NCBI RefSeq assembly: GCF_016889705.1
Contig: NZ_CP069526.1
Span: 5,642,001-5,706,000, forward strand
DNA: 64,000 nucleotides
Source of the DNA: Amycolatopsis sp. FDAARGOS 1241
GTDB lineage: Bacteria; Actinomycetota; Actinomycetes; Mycobacteriales; Pseudonocardiaceae
Reading direction: 5' to 3'
The stretch's first letter is position 1; the number at the start of each line of letters is the position of its first letter. The position numbers and the translations under genes were made by a program. This document shows, one piece after another, positions 16,201 to 24,700 of this stretch. The notes beneath the pieces were generated by a model. It searched no databases and was not told where the DNA came from. It saw only the letters and a program-made list of their open reading frames with translations.

Positions 16201-16353
16201 ATGACCACCAAGACGACCACCCCGGCCCCGACCCCCACCGAACCGGCCGGTGCGCTGACGCCGTCGCTGGACCTGATCCCCACCTTCTACGTGACCCGCC
16301 GCGGGCTGAAGCTCCCCACGTGGCCGCATCGCCGCCACCCCAGGTCCCGCTGA
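16201..16353 (+). CDS. Small 50-residue protein downstream of nhaA
   Basis: ATG 16201 is preceded by GGAGG at 7 nt and gives 50 residues: a Thr/Pro/Ala-rich N-terminal half, then SLDLIPTFYVTRRGLKLP and a basic His/Arg/Pro-rich tail. There is no Cys and no clear membrane segment. The gap to nhaA is 47 bp, so the two are probably co-transcribed, and a strong hairpin follows directly. I recognise no family. The good ribosome-binding site and operon position are the case for it being real. Confidence 0.6.
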   Translation: MTTKTTTPAPTPTEPAGALTPSLDLIPTFYVTRRGLKLPTWPHRRHPRSR

Positions 16354-16365
16354 CTCGCGGTGCCG

Positions 16366-16401
16366 CCCACGGATTCCCGCCACCTGGCGGGAATCCGTGG
16401 G
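16366..16401. terminator. Perfect 16-bp hairpin terminator
   Basis: CCCACGGATTCCCGCC and GGCGGGAATCCGTGGG are exactly complementary around the loop ACCT. It lies 12 bp after the small-protein stop and closes the nhaA operon. There is no U-tract. Confidence 0.8.
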
Positions 16402-16456
16402 CATCCGGCGTTCAGCCCGGTGGTGAGCCGGGCGTCCGGTTCCTACCGTGGCGACC

Positions 16457-16853
16457 ATGATCCAGCTGCTGCTGCCGATCGTCATCGGCTTGGTGTATGT
16501 GGGGCTGTCGTCGTTGATCCCGGAGCCCGGGCGACGGAGGTTCAACGCCTTGATGGTCGCCGGCGCGGGTGGGGCCTACCTGTCGGGTGGGGCGCTGGGC
16601 CCGTGGGAACTCGGGTTCTCCGCGGTGATGGTCTTCGTGGCGTTGAGGGGCCTGGAGTCGTGGGCGTTCATCGGGGCCGGGTGGCTGCTGCACACCGCGT
16701 GGGACGTCGTCCACCACCTCAAGGGGCAGCCGATCCTGCCGTTCTTCCACGACTCTTCGTTCGGCTGCGCGCTCTGCGATCCGGTGATCGCCCTTGTGGG
16801 CCTTCAGCGGCGGGCGCAGCCCGTGGCAGACCCGCCGCGCGGCGATGAACTAG
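16457..16853 (+). pseudogene. DUF6010 membrane protein, single frameshift near the 3' end
   Basis: From ATG 16457 (or GTG 16448) the frame encodes a DUF6010 protein: hydrophobic start IQLLLPIVIGLVYVGL, then WLLHTAWDVVHHLKG and FGCALCDPVIAL. At about 16792 the frame slips. The expected ending (LWAFSGGRSPWQ...) continues in the next frame to TAG 16851-16853, while the slipped frame would run on into unrelated sequence. One surplus base explains it. Otherwise it is full length, with about four membrane segments, so a sequencing error or very recent mutation is plausible. Function unknown. Confidence 0.75.
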
Positions 16854-17080
16854 TCGCTCGGCCCGCGCAGGGTGAGGACCACGCGCAGGACGTGTTCGAC
16901 AGCCGCGGGGAAGAGGGCGCCGCGCAGTTCGTCGCGGCTGGCGAGGTTCGCCGCGGCGAACTCGAGCATGCGATCGGGGCCCAGGCGGCGCACGACGAGT
17001 GCCGCGACTTCCTCCAGCTCGAGGTCGGGGTTGTCGAGGCGGCGCAGGGCGAACTCGACGATGAGCTCTTCGTCGGTCAT
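16850..17080 (-). CDS. Small hypothetical protein (76 residues)
   Basis: ATG 17080 is preceded by GAGGAGGGG, an excellent ribosome-binding site. The 76-residue product looks helical, acidic at the N-terminus (MTDEELIVEFALRRLD), with no Cys, signal peptide or membrane segment. It ends convergently with the DUF6010 gene, the stops overlapping by 2 bp. Family not recognised. Confidence 0.65.
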   Translation of the reverse strand: MTDEELIVEFALRRLDNPDLELEEVAALVVRRLGPDRMLEFAAANLASRDELRGALFPAAVEHVLRVVLTLRGPSD

Positions 17081-17211
17081 GGCCCCTCCTCGTGGAATCC
17101 CCCGTCCAGAATAGATCAGAACGGGCCCCACGCCGATGTGTCCGTCGTCGCGGTGCAGCGGCGAACAGCGTTGGCGAATCACCCGGGCAAGACCGACCGG
17201 GCACCAACGAC

Positions 17212-18039
17212 CTAGGCGCCGGCCAGGGCCAGCACCGCGCGAGCGCGCTCGACCATCGCGACGTCGAGGAACGTCCCGTCGGTCAGGGCGATCGCGCCCA
17301 CGCCGGCGGCGGTGGCGTCGGCGACACGCGCGAGGACCTCGCTGGCCCGTACCACCTCCTCCGCGCTCGGCAGGAACGCCGCGCGGATCGTCGCGAGCTG
17401 GGCCGGGTGGATCGCCGTGCGGCCGCGGAAGCCGAGCGCCCGCCCGGCCCGGCACGACGTGGCCAGACCCTCCAGGTCGCGGACGTTGGGGTACGCCGAC
17501 ATCGCGGGCGCGGCCAGCCGCGCGGCGCGCGCCGCGACGATCACGCGGCTGCGCGCCCACGTCAGACCCGCCTCGTCGTCGATACCCAGGTCGGAGCGCA
17601 GATCCGCCTCGCCGAGCCCGATCGACGCGACCTGCGGCGACGCGGTCGCGATGTCCAGCGCCCGCTCGACCCCGAGCGCCGACTCGATCAGCGGGTGCAG
17701 GTCGCGCCCGGGCAGCGCCGCGGCCAGCGCCAGGATTTCCGCGGGCGACTCGACCTTCGGCACCCGGGCCCCCACAGGCAGCGGCAGGCCCGCGAGCGCC
17801 GCGACGTCCGCCGCGTGCCACGGCGTGCTCGGGTGGTTGATCCGCACCTGCACCGCGCGGTCCCCGGCAGCGTCGGCCAGCAGCCGCACGAGGTTCGCGC
17901 GCGCCGCATCCTTGTGCGCGGGCGCGACGGCGTCTTCGAGGTCGACGAGAACGACGTCGGCCTCCGAGGCGAGCGCCTTCTCGACGCGCTCGGGCCGGTC
18001 GGCCGGCACGTAGAGGAACGTCAGTGCCGGCGTTTTCAT
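17212..18039 (-). CDS. CitE-type (HpcH/HpaI family) CoA-ester lyase
   Basis: 275 residues of the CitE-like TIM barrel: FLYVPADRPERVEKAL at the N-terminus, VDLEDAVAP, VRINHP, and the metal-binding Glu and Asp in LIESALGVERAL and GLGEADLRSDLG. C-terminal HPAQLATIRAAF completes the family pattern. Family members cleave or form 3-hydroxyacyl-CoA esters such as malyl-, citramalyl- or citryl-CoA. It is the last gene of the ten-gene operon and its ATG overlaps the CoA-transferase stop (ATGA). I infer that the transferase makes a CoA ester which this enzyme cleaves to acetyl-CoA or propionyl-CoA plus an oxoacid. Confidence 0.9.
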   Translation of the reverse strand: MKTPALTFLYVPADRPERVEKALASEADVVLVDLEDAVAPAHKDAARANLVRLLADAAGDRAVQVRINHPSTPWHAADVAALAGLPLPVGARVPKVESPAEILALAAALPGRDLHPLIESALGVERALDIATASPQVASIGLGEADLRSDLGIDDEAGLTWARSRVIVAARAARLAAPAMSAYPNVRDLEGLATSCRAGRALGFRGRTAIHPAQLATIRAAFLPSAEEVVRASEVLARVADATAAGVGAIALTDGTFLDVAMVERARAVLALAGA

Positions 18040-19244
18040 ACGGCCCCCTCCTCACGCAGCGACGCGATCCGCTCGGCCGAGAACCCGAGTTCCTTCAGCA
18101 CGCCGTCGGTGTCGGCACCGTGCGGGCGGCCGGTGAAGCCGATGACGCCGGCGTTGTCCGACAGCCGGAAAAGCGGGCCCTGCATGAGCATCGGGCCCAG
18201 TTCGGGGTCGTCGATCTCGTGGATCGTGCCCAGCGCCCGGAACTGCGGGTCCGCGACGATGTCGGCGGCGTCGTAGATCGGCGCCACCGCGGCCTGCGCT
18301 TCTTCGAAGGCCGCGACGACCTCCGCTCGCGTGCGCTGGGCGATCCAGCCGCCCACGGCTTCGTCGAGCTCGTCCGCGTGCCGCGCGCGATCGGCGCCCC
18401 GCGCGAACCACGGCTGCTCGATGAGATCGGGCCGCCCGACGAGCCGCACCACGCGTTCGGCCACCGACTGGGCCGACGTGGACACGGCGACCCACTGCCC
18501 GTCGGCGGTGCGGTAGGTGTTGCGCGGCGCGTTGTTGATGGACCGGTTTCCCGTGCGCGGCTGGACGGTGCGCAGCTGGTCCCACCGCGTGATCTGCGGT
18601 CCGAGCATCGCGAGGATCGGCTCGATGATCGCCGTGTCCACGACCTGTCCGCGGCCGCTCGTCGCCCGCGCGGACAACGCGACCATGATCGCGTACGCGG
18701 TGGCCAGCGACGCGATGCCGTCGGCGAGCCCGAACGGCGGCAGCGTCGGCGGGCCGTCCGGTTCCCCGGTCGTGGCCGCGAACCCGCTCATCGCCTCGGC
18801 GAGCGTGCCGAAGCCGGGCCGCGACCGGTACGGGCCGAACTGGCCGAAGCCGGTGACGCGCGCGAGCACGAGCCGCGGGTTGCGCGCCGAGAGCTCGTCG
18901 TAGCCCAGCCCCCACCGTTCCAGCGTGCCGGGTCGGAAGTTCTCGATCACCACGTCGGCCTGCTCGGCCAGCGCGAGGAACACCTCGCGCCCGCCTTCGC
19001 TGCCGAGGTCGGCGGTGACGGTGCGCTTGTTGCGCCCCAGCGTCTTCCACCACAGGTTCACGCCGTCCTTAGCGACGCCGTGGCCGCGCGAGGGATCGGG
19101 CCGGCGCGGGTGCTCGACCTTGATCACGTCGGCGCCCATGTCGCCCAGGTGCATCGCGGCCATCGGGCCCGCGAACAGCGTCGACGCGTCGACCACGCGC
19201 AGGCCGGCCAGCGCGCCGTCGGTGGCGTCCCGGGTCGTCGTCAC
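18036..19244 (-). CDS. Family III CoA-transferase (CaiB/BaiF)
   Basis: 402 residues from GTG 19244, which overlaps the previous stop (GTGA). Signatures include LAGLRVVDASTLFAGPMAA, GADVIKVEHP, KRTVTADL, ENFRPGTLERWGLGY and the GLADGIASL segment, where D175 fits the family's catalytic Asp. These enzymes move CoA between carboxylic acids through aspartyl-CoA thioester intermediates in the cytoplasm. Pairing with a CitE-type lyase resembles itaconate/citramalate and related degradation, but the hydratase of that pathway is absent here. Confidence 0.92.
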   Translation of the reverse strand: MTTTRDATDGALAGLRVVDASTLFAGPMAAMHLGDMGADVIKVEHPRRPDPSRGHGVAKDGVNLWWKTLGRNKRTVTADLGSEGGREVFLALAEQADVVIENFRPGTLERWGLGYDELSARNPRLVLARVTGFGQFGPYRSRPGFGTLAEAMSGFAATTGEPDGPPTLPPFGLADGIASLATAYAIMVALSARATSGRGQVVDTAIIEPILAMLGPQITRWDQLRTVQPRTGNRSINNAPRNTYRTADGQWVAVSTSAQSVAERVVRLVGRPDLIEQPWFARGADRARHADELDEAVGGWIAQRTRAEVVAAFEEAQAAVAPIYDAADIVADPQFRALGTIHEIDDPELGPMLMQGPLFRLSDNAGVIGFTGRPHGADTDGVLKELGFSAERIASLREEGAV

Positions 19245-21208
19245 GCCGGCACCTCCCCGTCCCACGCGCACCGGAACCCGACCGTCGCGCCACGCGCGAG
19301 GCCGAGGCCGGGTACCAGGAGTTTCACGCTGACGTCCGGCGCGTGGCGGCCGCCTTCGACGTACCACTCGGAGCCCTCGGCCCGGTAGTCGCTGCCGCCC
19401 TTGAGCAGCACGAACCGCGTGCGTCCGTCGGAGTGCTCGCTCTCGGTCCAGTTCCACACGGCGGGTTCGCCGCGAAGCAACCCGCCGGTCTCCCCCGCCA
19501 GCTGCCATTCGTCCTCGGTGGGCAGCCGGCCGCCGCGCCACGCGCAGTACGCGCGGGCGTCGTCGAGGTCCACGTAGGTCACCGGCTCCTCGGGCCGGTC
19601 CGGGACACCGCCGGTCCAGTGCGCCAGGAACCGGTGTGGCTGAGTGGGCCGGTACCCCGTGGCGGCGAGGAACTCCGCGAACTGCGCGTTGGTCACCTCG
19701 GTGGCGGCGACCGACACAGCGCCGGCCAGCGAGCCGGAACGCTGGAGCGTGCGCGCGTCGTGCAGCCGCGGCGGCAACGGCTTCCACTCGTCCACGTACG
19801 GCGCGCCCTGGTACATGCCGGTCTCGCGGGCGCGGTAGCGGACAGTCAGCACGTACGGCCCGGCGGGGACCACGACGGCACCTGCCTCGGGCGCGCCTGT
19901 GGTCCGTTGTGGACGGACGCGTTCGGCGAGCCGGTGCGGGAACCGGGCCTCGGAGTCGTGGGGCGCGTCGCGCAGTGCATCGAGCAATTCCGGCAGCCAC
20001 GCGGGTTCCGGCGTGCCGTCGGCGAGGTGCAGCACGGCGCCGATCCCGCGACCGGGCACGCCGCCCAGCAAGTCGAGCACCTTGCCGGGCCCGGCGGGCA
20101 GCACGTCACCGGTGAAGTCGGCCGCGCCACGGTTGACCAGTGTCCACAGGGTCACCCCGGCGCGCTGCCAGCTGGACGCGTACACGCCGGCGGCGTCGGC
20201 CTCGGGCGTCAGCTCGGCCAGCGGCGTCCACTCGCCGCCCAGCAGCAGGTCGCCGGCCGCGCGCTGGACGGTCACCATGCGCCGCACGGTCGAGGCGTCG
20301 CGGCGGGACCAGCCCACCCACACGCCGAACACGACCTCCCACACCATCACGCCGGCGCCGTTGAGCCACGCGGACTGCAGTTCTTCGGAGTGGTCGCGGT
20401 GCCAGCGGCGCACGTGGTGCTGCATGTGCCGCCGTTCGTACCAGTGGGCGCGCAGCACACCGGGCACGGGCGAATCGGCGAAGAACTGGGCCCACGACGC
20501 GGTGTGGTCGGCGATCCGCTCGACCGGCAGCTTCGACTCGCCTTCCAGCACGATGCCGGGCCGGGCGGCTTCGAGCCGTTCGACGAAGCCCGGTTCGGCC
20601 TTCTTGAGGGTGTCGAGGAAAACGCCGTCCACCGCGAAGTCGGCAACGAGCGCCGCGAGCTCGCTCAGGTCGTCCTCACCGCGCCGGGTGCCGACGTCCC
20701 ACGGGTTGTAGTCGACGAACACGTGCAGCCCGGCCTCGTGCAGCGCGGTGATGAGCTCCCGCAGGCCGGGCACGTCGCGGTAGAAATCCCACTGGTTGCG
20801 GTCGTCGAGCCCGATCACCGGGTAGGCGTGCCACAGCACGACGGCGTCGAGGCCACCGAAACGTTCGCGCGCGTCGGCGAGGAAGCGCTCGGGGGTGAAC
20901 TTCCCGTCCTCGAACGAGTACAGCAGCTCGTCCCACAGCCAGACCTGCGCGACGGTGTGGCAGCGCGCGGCCCATGCGGCGCCGGGCCGGTCGTAGGCCT
21001 CGCCGGTGTAGGCGTGGCGCCGGCGCGAGTCCAAGCGCCACTCGCGCAGGCGGGCTCGCCACGCGGGCCGGTCGGCGGGATCGCTCGGCGCGGCGAAGAT
21101 CTTGGCTTCGTCGAGCGCCTCGAGCTGCTCGGGGGTCAGCGGGCCGAGGGGCACGTCGGCCGGCCGGTCGATCGGACGCGGCACGAGGGGGTCGAACGGG
21201 GCGGTCAT
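19241..21208 (-). CDS. TIM-barrel (glycosidase-like) protein fused to a SUMF1/FGE-type domain
   Basis: 655 residues with no signal peptide. Residues about 40-350 look like a glycoside-hydrolase TIM barrel (VFVDYNPWDVG, VDGVFLDTLKK, GIVLEGESKL, GAGVMVWEVVFG), but I cannot name a GH family. Residues about 440-655 are a SUMF1/EgtB-type C-lectin fold (ATEVTNAQFAEFLAATGY, VDLDDARAYCAWRGGRLPTEDEW, VGFRCAW). The Cys pair that binds copper in formylglycine-generating enzymes is missing: LLKGGSDYR stands where RGGSxxC is expected. It is therefore unlikely to oxidise sulfatases. It sits mid-operon with 4-bp overlaps at both ends. Role unknown. Confidence 0.75.
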   Translation of the reverse strand: MTAPFDPLVPRPIDRPADVPLGPLTPEQLEALDEAKIFAAPSDPADRPAWRARLREWRLDSRRRHAYTGEAYDRPGAAWAARCHTVAQVWLWDELLYSFEDGKFTPERFLADARERFGGLDAVVLWHAYPVIGLDDRNQWDFYRDVPGLRELITALHEAGLHVFVDYNPWDVGTRRGEDDLSELAALVADFAVDGVFLDTLKKAEPGFVERLEAARPGIVLEGESKLPVERIADHTASWAQFFADSPVPGVLRAHWYERRHMQHHVRRWHRDHSEELQSAWLNGAGVMVWEVVFGVWVGWSRRDASTVRRMVTVQRAAGDLLLGGEWTPLAELTPEADAAGVYASSWQRAGVTLWTLVNRGAADFTGDVLPAGPGKVLDLLGGVPGRGIGAVLHLADGTPEPAWLPELLDALRDAPHDSEARFPHRLAERVRPQRTTGAPEAGAVVVPAGPYVLTVRYRARETGMYQGAPYVDEWKPLPPRLHDARTLQRSGSLAGAVSVAATEVTNAQFAEFLAATGYRPTQPHRFLAHWTGGVPDRPEEPVTYVDLDDARAYCAWRGGRLPTEDEWQLAGETGGLLRGEPAVWNWTESEHSDGRTRFVLLKGGSDYRAEGSEWYVEGGRHAPDVSVKLLVPGLGLARGATVGFRCAWDGEVPA

Positions 21209-22092
21209 CGCACCTTTTCTCCGGCCGCGAGCGCCGCGACCTCTTCGGCGGTGGGAACGGCGGCCTGCGCGCCGGGCCGCGTGACGGCGAGCGCGCCGGC
21301 CGCGCAGGCCAGCCGTGCGGCGTCGGCCAGCGGCCGGCCTTGGGCGAGCCCGGCGGCGAGCACGCCGCAGAACGTGTCGCCGGCGCCGGTGGTGTCCACT
21401 GTGTCCACCCGGATCCCGGGCACCCGCACCGGTTCCCGCTCGCGTTCTGCGACGAGACAGCCTTCGCTGCCCAGCGTGACCACGACGGCCGGCACCCGCT
21501 TCAGCAGTTCTTCCGCGCTGCCACCGAGGTCCGCGGCTTCGTGCTCGTTGACCACGAGCACGTCGAGGGCCGCCCAGACGTCGTCCGGCAGGTCACGCGA
21601 GGGCGCGGCGTTGAGCACCAGCAGCGCGCCGGGTGTGCGCGCGGCCGCAGCGGCCCGCACCACGTCGAGCGGGATCTCCAGCTGCGCGAGCACCACGTCG
21701 GCCACCGCGATCCGCGCGGCTTCCGCCTCGCCGATCCGCACGTGCTCGTTCGCGCCCGGCGCCACGACGATCGCGTTCTCCCCGTCCGGGGACACGGTGA
21801 CGAACGCCGTGCCGGTCGGCGTTTTCGTGCGGGCGACGAGATCGGTCCGCACGCCCGCGCTCCCGAGCGACAGCAGGATCAGGTCCGCAGCCTCGTCCTC
21901 GCCGAGGGCGCCCACGAACGTCGTGTGCGCTCCCCCGGCCAGCGCGGCGCCGACCGCCTGGTTGGCGCCCTTGCCCCCCGGACTGCGCCGCAGCCGTCCG
22001 CCGAGGATCGTCTCCCCGGCCCGCGGCGGCCGCGGCACGTCGACGACCAGGTCGGCGTTGGCCGACCCGACCACGACCACGGTTCCGGTCAC
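21205..22092 (-). CDS. Ribokinase-type PfkB sugar/nucleoside kinase
   Basis: 295 residues from GTG 22092. PfkB signatures: an N-terminal GSANADLVVDVP, the substrate loop RRSPGGKGANQAVG and the catalytic DTTGAGDTFCG near residue 250. The NADL and GGKGANQ motifs fit ribokinase better than fructokinase or adenosine kinase. It would phosphorylate ribose or a similar pentose (ATP to ADP, ribose 5-phosphate) released by the upstream hydrolases. It overlaps both neighbours by 4 bp. Confidence 0.9.
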   Translation of the reverse strand: MTGTVVVVGSANADLVVDVPRPPRAGETILGGRLRRSPGGKGANQAVGAALAGGAHTTFVGALGEDEAADLILLSLGSAGVRTDLVARTKTPTGTAFVTVSPDGENAIVVAPGANEHVRIGEAEAARIAVADVVLAQLEIPLDVVRAAAAARTPGALLVLNAAPSRDLPDDVWAALDVLVVNEHEAADLGGSAEELLKRVPAVVVTLGSEGCLVAEREREPVRVPGIRVDTVDTTGAGDTFCGVLAAGLAQGRPLADAARLACAAGALAVTRPGAQAAVPTAEEVAALAAGEKVR

Positions 22093-23435
22093 GACACACG
22101 CTCCGCCGGGGCGAGCGCGATCGTGCGTGCCGCGAGGTCGGCGATCTTCTGCTCGCCACCGGGCAGCGAGGTCGCGATCCGGCCTTCCAGCGGAGCCACC
22201 CACTGCTCGCCGATGCCGTCGACCCCGCGGAGGGCACCCACCACCCCGCCGACGGTCGCGGCCGCGGAGTCGGTGTCCCAGCCCGCCGTGACGGCGATCG
22301 AAACGCTGGGCCCGAACTCGCCGCCGCCCTTGGCCAGGGCATAGGCGATCACGGCGGCGTTGCCGAGCACGTGAACCCAGTGCAAGTCGCCGTAGGCCGC
22401 GTGGAGCCGGTCGAGCCCGGCGCGCACGTCGCCGTCGCGAGCCGCCGCGTGGCCGAGGCGCACGGCTTCGGCGAGCCGGCTGCCCGGCGGGAGCACCGTA
22501 ACCGCCGCCTCGAGAACCTCGTCGACGGTGTCGCACACCATCGCGGCCGAAGCCAGCGCGGCGGCCCACATCGCGCCGTACACGCCGTTGCGCGTGTGGC
22601 TCAGCCGCGCATCGGTCCACGCGAGCCGAGCCGCGCCGCGCACCTCGCCCGGCGACACCCAGCCGAACACGTCGCTGCGGATCAGCGCGCCGATCCACTC
22701 GCGGAACGGGTTGAGGTACGTCGCCGTCTCGGGCACCGGCCGCGCGTCGAGGATGTTGCGGTACGCCGCCCGCTCGGCCGTGAACACGCGCCCGGCCGGG
22801 AGGTTGTCGAGCCACAACTGGGCGACGTCGTCGGTGGTGAACCCGCGGCCGTGCGTCTCGAGCAGGGTCAGCGCGAGCATCGGGTAGTTGAGGTCGTCGT
22901 CCTCGGGCATCCCGTGGATGTTCTCCTCGAGCGAGGTCTTCGCCGAGCGGCGGTTCCACGGCCAGCGCGCGGCGACGTCGGCGGGCAGCCCGACCGCGGT
23001 GAACCACCGCTCCAGCGGCCAGCGTCCCGTGGCGCGCAGGATCTCCTCGATGCCCTCGCGCGGGATCTTCTCCACCGGTTTACCGAGCAGGCAGCCGGCC
23101 GCCCGGCCCGTCCACGCGCCGAGCACACGCCCGTCGCGCAGCCCTCGCGGCAGCTCCGGAGCGGCGGGGAGCAGGGCTTCGATCCCGGCCCAGTCGCCGG
23201 GTTCGGCCGGCGACGGTGCCACCGGAAGCTGCGCCAGCTCGGTGAGCAGCGTGCGGGCCAGCTCCCGCAGGGCGGGCGGCGCCGGGTCGGGCCCGGCGCC
23301 GCTCACGGCGGGGACGGGATCGCCGCCCGCCGCCACCCAGCGTTCCCGCACCGCCGAGACGTCCTTGCCCTCGGCGACGGCCTGGACGAACTCGTGTGCC
23401 AGCAGGTCCTCGGGCTGGGCCCAGGTGAGCCTCAC
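22089..23435 (-). CDS. ADP-ribosylglycohydrolase-fold protein 2
   Basis: 448 residues from GTG 23435. After about 130 residues of mostly helical N-terminal sequence comes the ARH fold: GAWTGRAAGCLLGKPVEK, the Mg-binding PEDDDLNYPML and the C-terminal WDTDSAAATVGG. The metal acids are conserved, which argues for an active hydrolase. ARH-family enzymes cleave N- or O-ribosyl bonds, and the bacterial ones in sugar operons have largely unknown substrates. It is clearly different from its partner at 23432, which has TDDT and GRDADS motifs. It overlaps neighbours by 4 bp on both sides. Confidence 0.88.
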   Translation of the reverse strand: MRLTWAQPEDLLAHEFVQAVAEGKDVSAVRERWVAAGGDPVPAVSGAGPDPAPPALRELARTLLTELAQLPVAPSPAEPGDWAGIEALLPAAPELPRGLRDGRVLGAWTGRAAGCLLGKPVEKIPREGIEEILRATGRWPLERWFTAVGLPADVAARWPWNRRSAKTSLEENIHGMPEDDDLNYPMLALTLLETHGRGFTTDDVAQLWLDNLPAGRVFTAERAAYRNILDARPVPETATYLNPFREWIGALIRSDVFGWVSPGEVRGAARLAWTDARLSHTRNGVYGAMWAAALASAAMVCDTVDEVLEAAVTVLPPGSRLAEAVRLGHAAARDGDVRAGLDRLHAAYGDLHWVHVLGNAAVIAYALAKGGGEFGPSVSIAVTAGWDTDSAAATVGGVVGALRGVDGIGEQWVAPLEGRIATSLPGGEQKIADLAARTIALAPAERVS

Positions 23436-24661
23436 GCGCCCTCCACCGTGCTCACCGTGTCCACAGTGTTCACTGCGTCCACCGTGTCCGGATCGGGCAC
23501 CGGAGCCGCGTCCAGCCCGTCGAGCGACTTGAGCCGGGCCTGCGCCCGCTCGCGGTCGGCCCGCACGATGTCGGCCGCGGCCGCCGCCAGCAAGTGCCCG
23601 GTCTCGGCCACGTCCATGCGGCTGGCCTCGCTGATCGGGCCGAGCCACTCGGCCGGCACCACGGCCGCGCCGCCCAGGCCCGCGCAGATCGCCCCCGCCA
23701 TGGCGGCGATCGAGTCCGCGTCGCGGCCGTAGTTCACGGCCGCGAGCACAGCGCCGCGGAAGTCGCCGCGGTGCGCGAGCACGAACGCGAGCGCCGCCGG
23801 CAGCTCCTCGATCGACTTGGTCCGCGACGGGCGACGCGCGTCGAGCGACATCTGCCGGTACTCCGGCCCGACCGAATCGAACGGCTCCACGACTTCCCGG
23901 ACCCTCCGCGCCAGCGCGCGTTCCTGCTCGTCAGTGGCCGGCGCCGCGGCCGTGCCGCCGAACTCGTCGACGACAGCCCGGATCGCCGCCGCCGTGCCGT
24001 CGTGCGCGAGCTCGAGCGCCGCCGCCGTGACGTCCTCGAGCGTCGCGCCCGGGGCGACCGCGGCCGCGACCATCGCGGCCAGGACCCCGGCGGCCTCCCG
24101 GCCGTAGCTCGACTGGTGCGCACCGGTGAGGTCGATCGCCTCGGCGTAGGCACCGCGGGGATCACCCGGGTTCACCACCCCCACCGGGGCGACGTACATC
24201 GCCGCACCGCAGTTGACAACGTTTCCGACCCCGGCCTCCCGCGGGTCGACGTGGCCGTAGTGCAGCCGCGCGACGATCCACTTCTCCGCGAGGAACACGC
24301 GCTGCAGCAGCAGCGCCGTCGACTCCAGCTCCGGCACCCACCGGGGTTCGCCGATCATCAGCGGCACGAGGTCCTCGGCCACGGCGAACGCGTCGAGGTG
24401 GTCCCGGCGCTTCGCGTACACCTCGACGATCGCGCGCGTCATGAGGGTGTCGTCGGTGATGTGCCCGTCGCCCTTGTGGTAAGGCGCGATGGGCCGCGCG
24501 TCACGCCAGTTCGGGTACCAGGGTCCGACGATGCCGGTCACGCGGCCGCCGTGGCGCTCCTCGATCTGCTCGGGGGTCCACCCTTCGACGGCACCGCCGA
24601 GGGCGTCGCCCACGGCCGCGCCGGTGATCACCGCGACGGCCCGGTCTTCCAGCCAGGTCAA
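23432..24661 (-). CDS. ADP-ribosylglycohydrolase-fold protein 1
   Basis: 409 residues from TTG 24661 with GGAG about 9 nt ahead. ARH motifs are ITGAAVGDALGGAVEG at 12-27, the binuclear-Mg HITDDTLMT (D70, D71) and NYGRDADSIAAMAG near residue 320. This is the canonical dinuclear-Mg ADP-ribosylglycohydrolase active site. Placement directly behind a sugar importer, 39 bp after the binding-protein stop, and ahead of a ribokinase suggests it releases a pentose from an imported ribosylated compound rather than demodifying protein. The C-terminal tail has a Val-Asp-Thr repeat whose DNA includes GTCCACAGTG. Confidence 0.9.
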   Translation of the reverse strand: MTWLEDRAVAVITGAAVGDALGGAVEGWTPEQIEERHGGRVTGIVGPWYPNWRDARPIAPYHKGDGHITDDTLMTRAIVEVYAKRRDHLDAFAVAEDLVPLMIGEPRWVPELESTALLLQRVFLAEKWIVARLHYGHVDPREAGVGNVVNCGAAMYVAPVGVVNPGDPRGAYAEAIDLTGAHQSSYGREAAGVLAAMVAAAVAPGATLEDVTAAALELAHDGTAAAIRAVVDEFGGTAAAPATDEQERALARRVREVVEPFDSVGPEYRQMSLDARRPSRTKSIEELPAALAFVLAHRGDFRGAVLAAVNYGRDADSIAAMAGAICAGLGGAAVVPAEWLGPISEASRMDVAETGHLLAAAAADIVRADRERAQARLKSLDGLDAAPVPDPDTVDAVNTVDTVSTVEGA

Positions 24662-24700
24662 GAGAATCCGCTCCAGTCCCAGTTCGTTTCGTAGTTGCGT

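Noticed and set aside
19241..21208. Formylglycine-generating enzyme for sulfatases
   Set aside because: The Cys pair needed for copper and catalysis is absent and no sulfatase gene is in the window.
19343..22291. A 980-codon plus-strand frame opposite the SUMF1 fusion and ribokinase
   Set aside because: Composition is low-complexity and no motifs are present; the opposite strand has conserved motifs and phased overlaps. Similar shadow frames at 25975-28074, 28770-31538, 52171-53898 and 53829-56021 were rejected for the same reason.
22089..24661. ARH proteins as reversers of protein ADP-ribosylation (DraG-type toxin defence)
   Set aside because: No ADP-ribosyltransferase or nitrogenase gene is nearby, and the operon is organised around a sugar importer and ribokinase.
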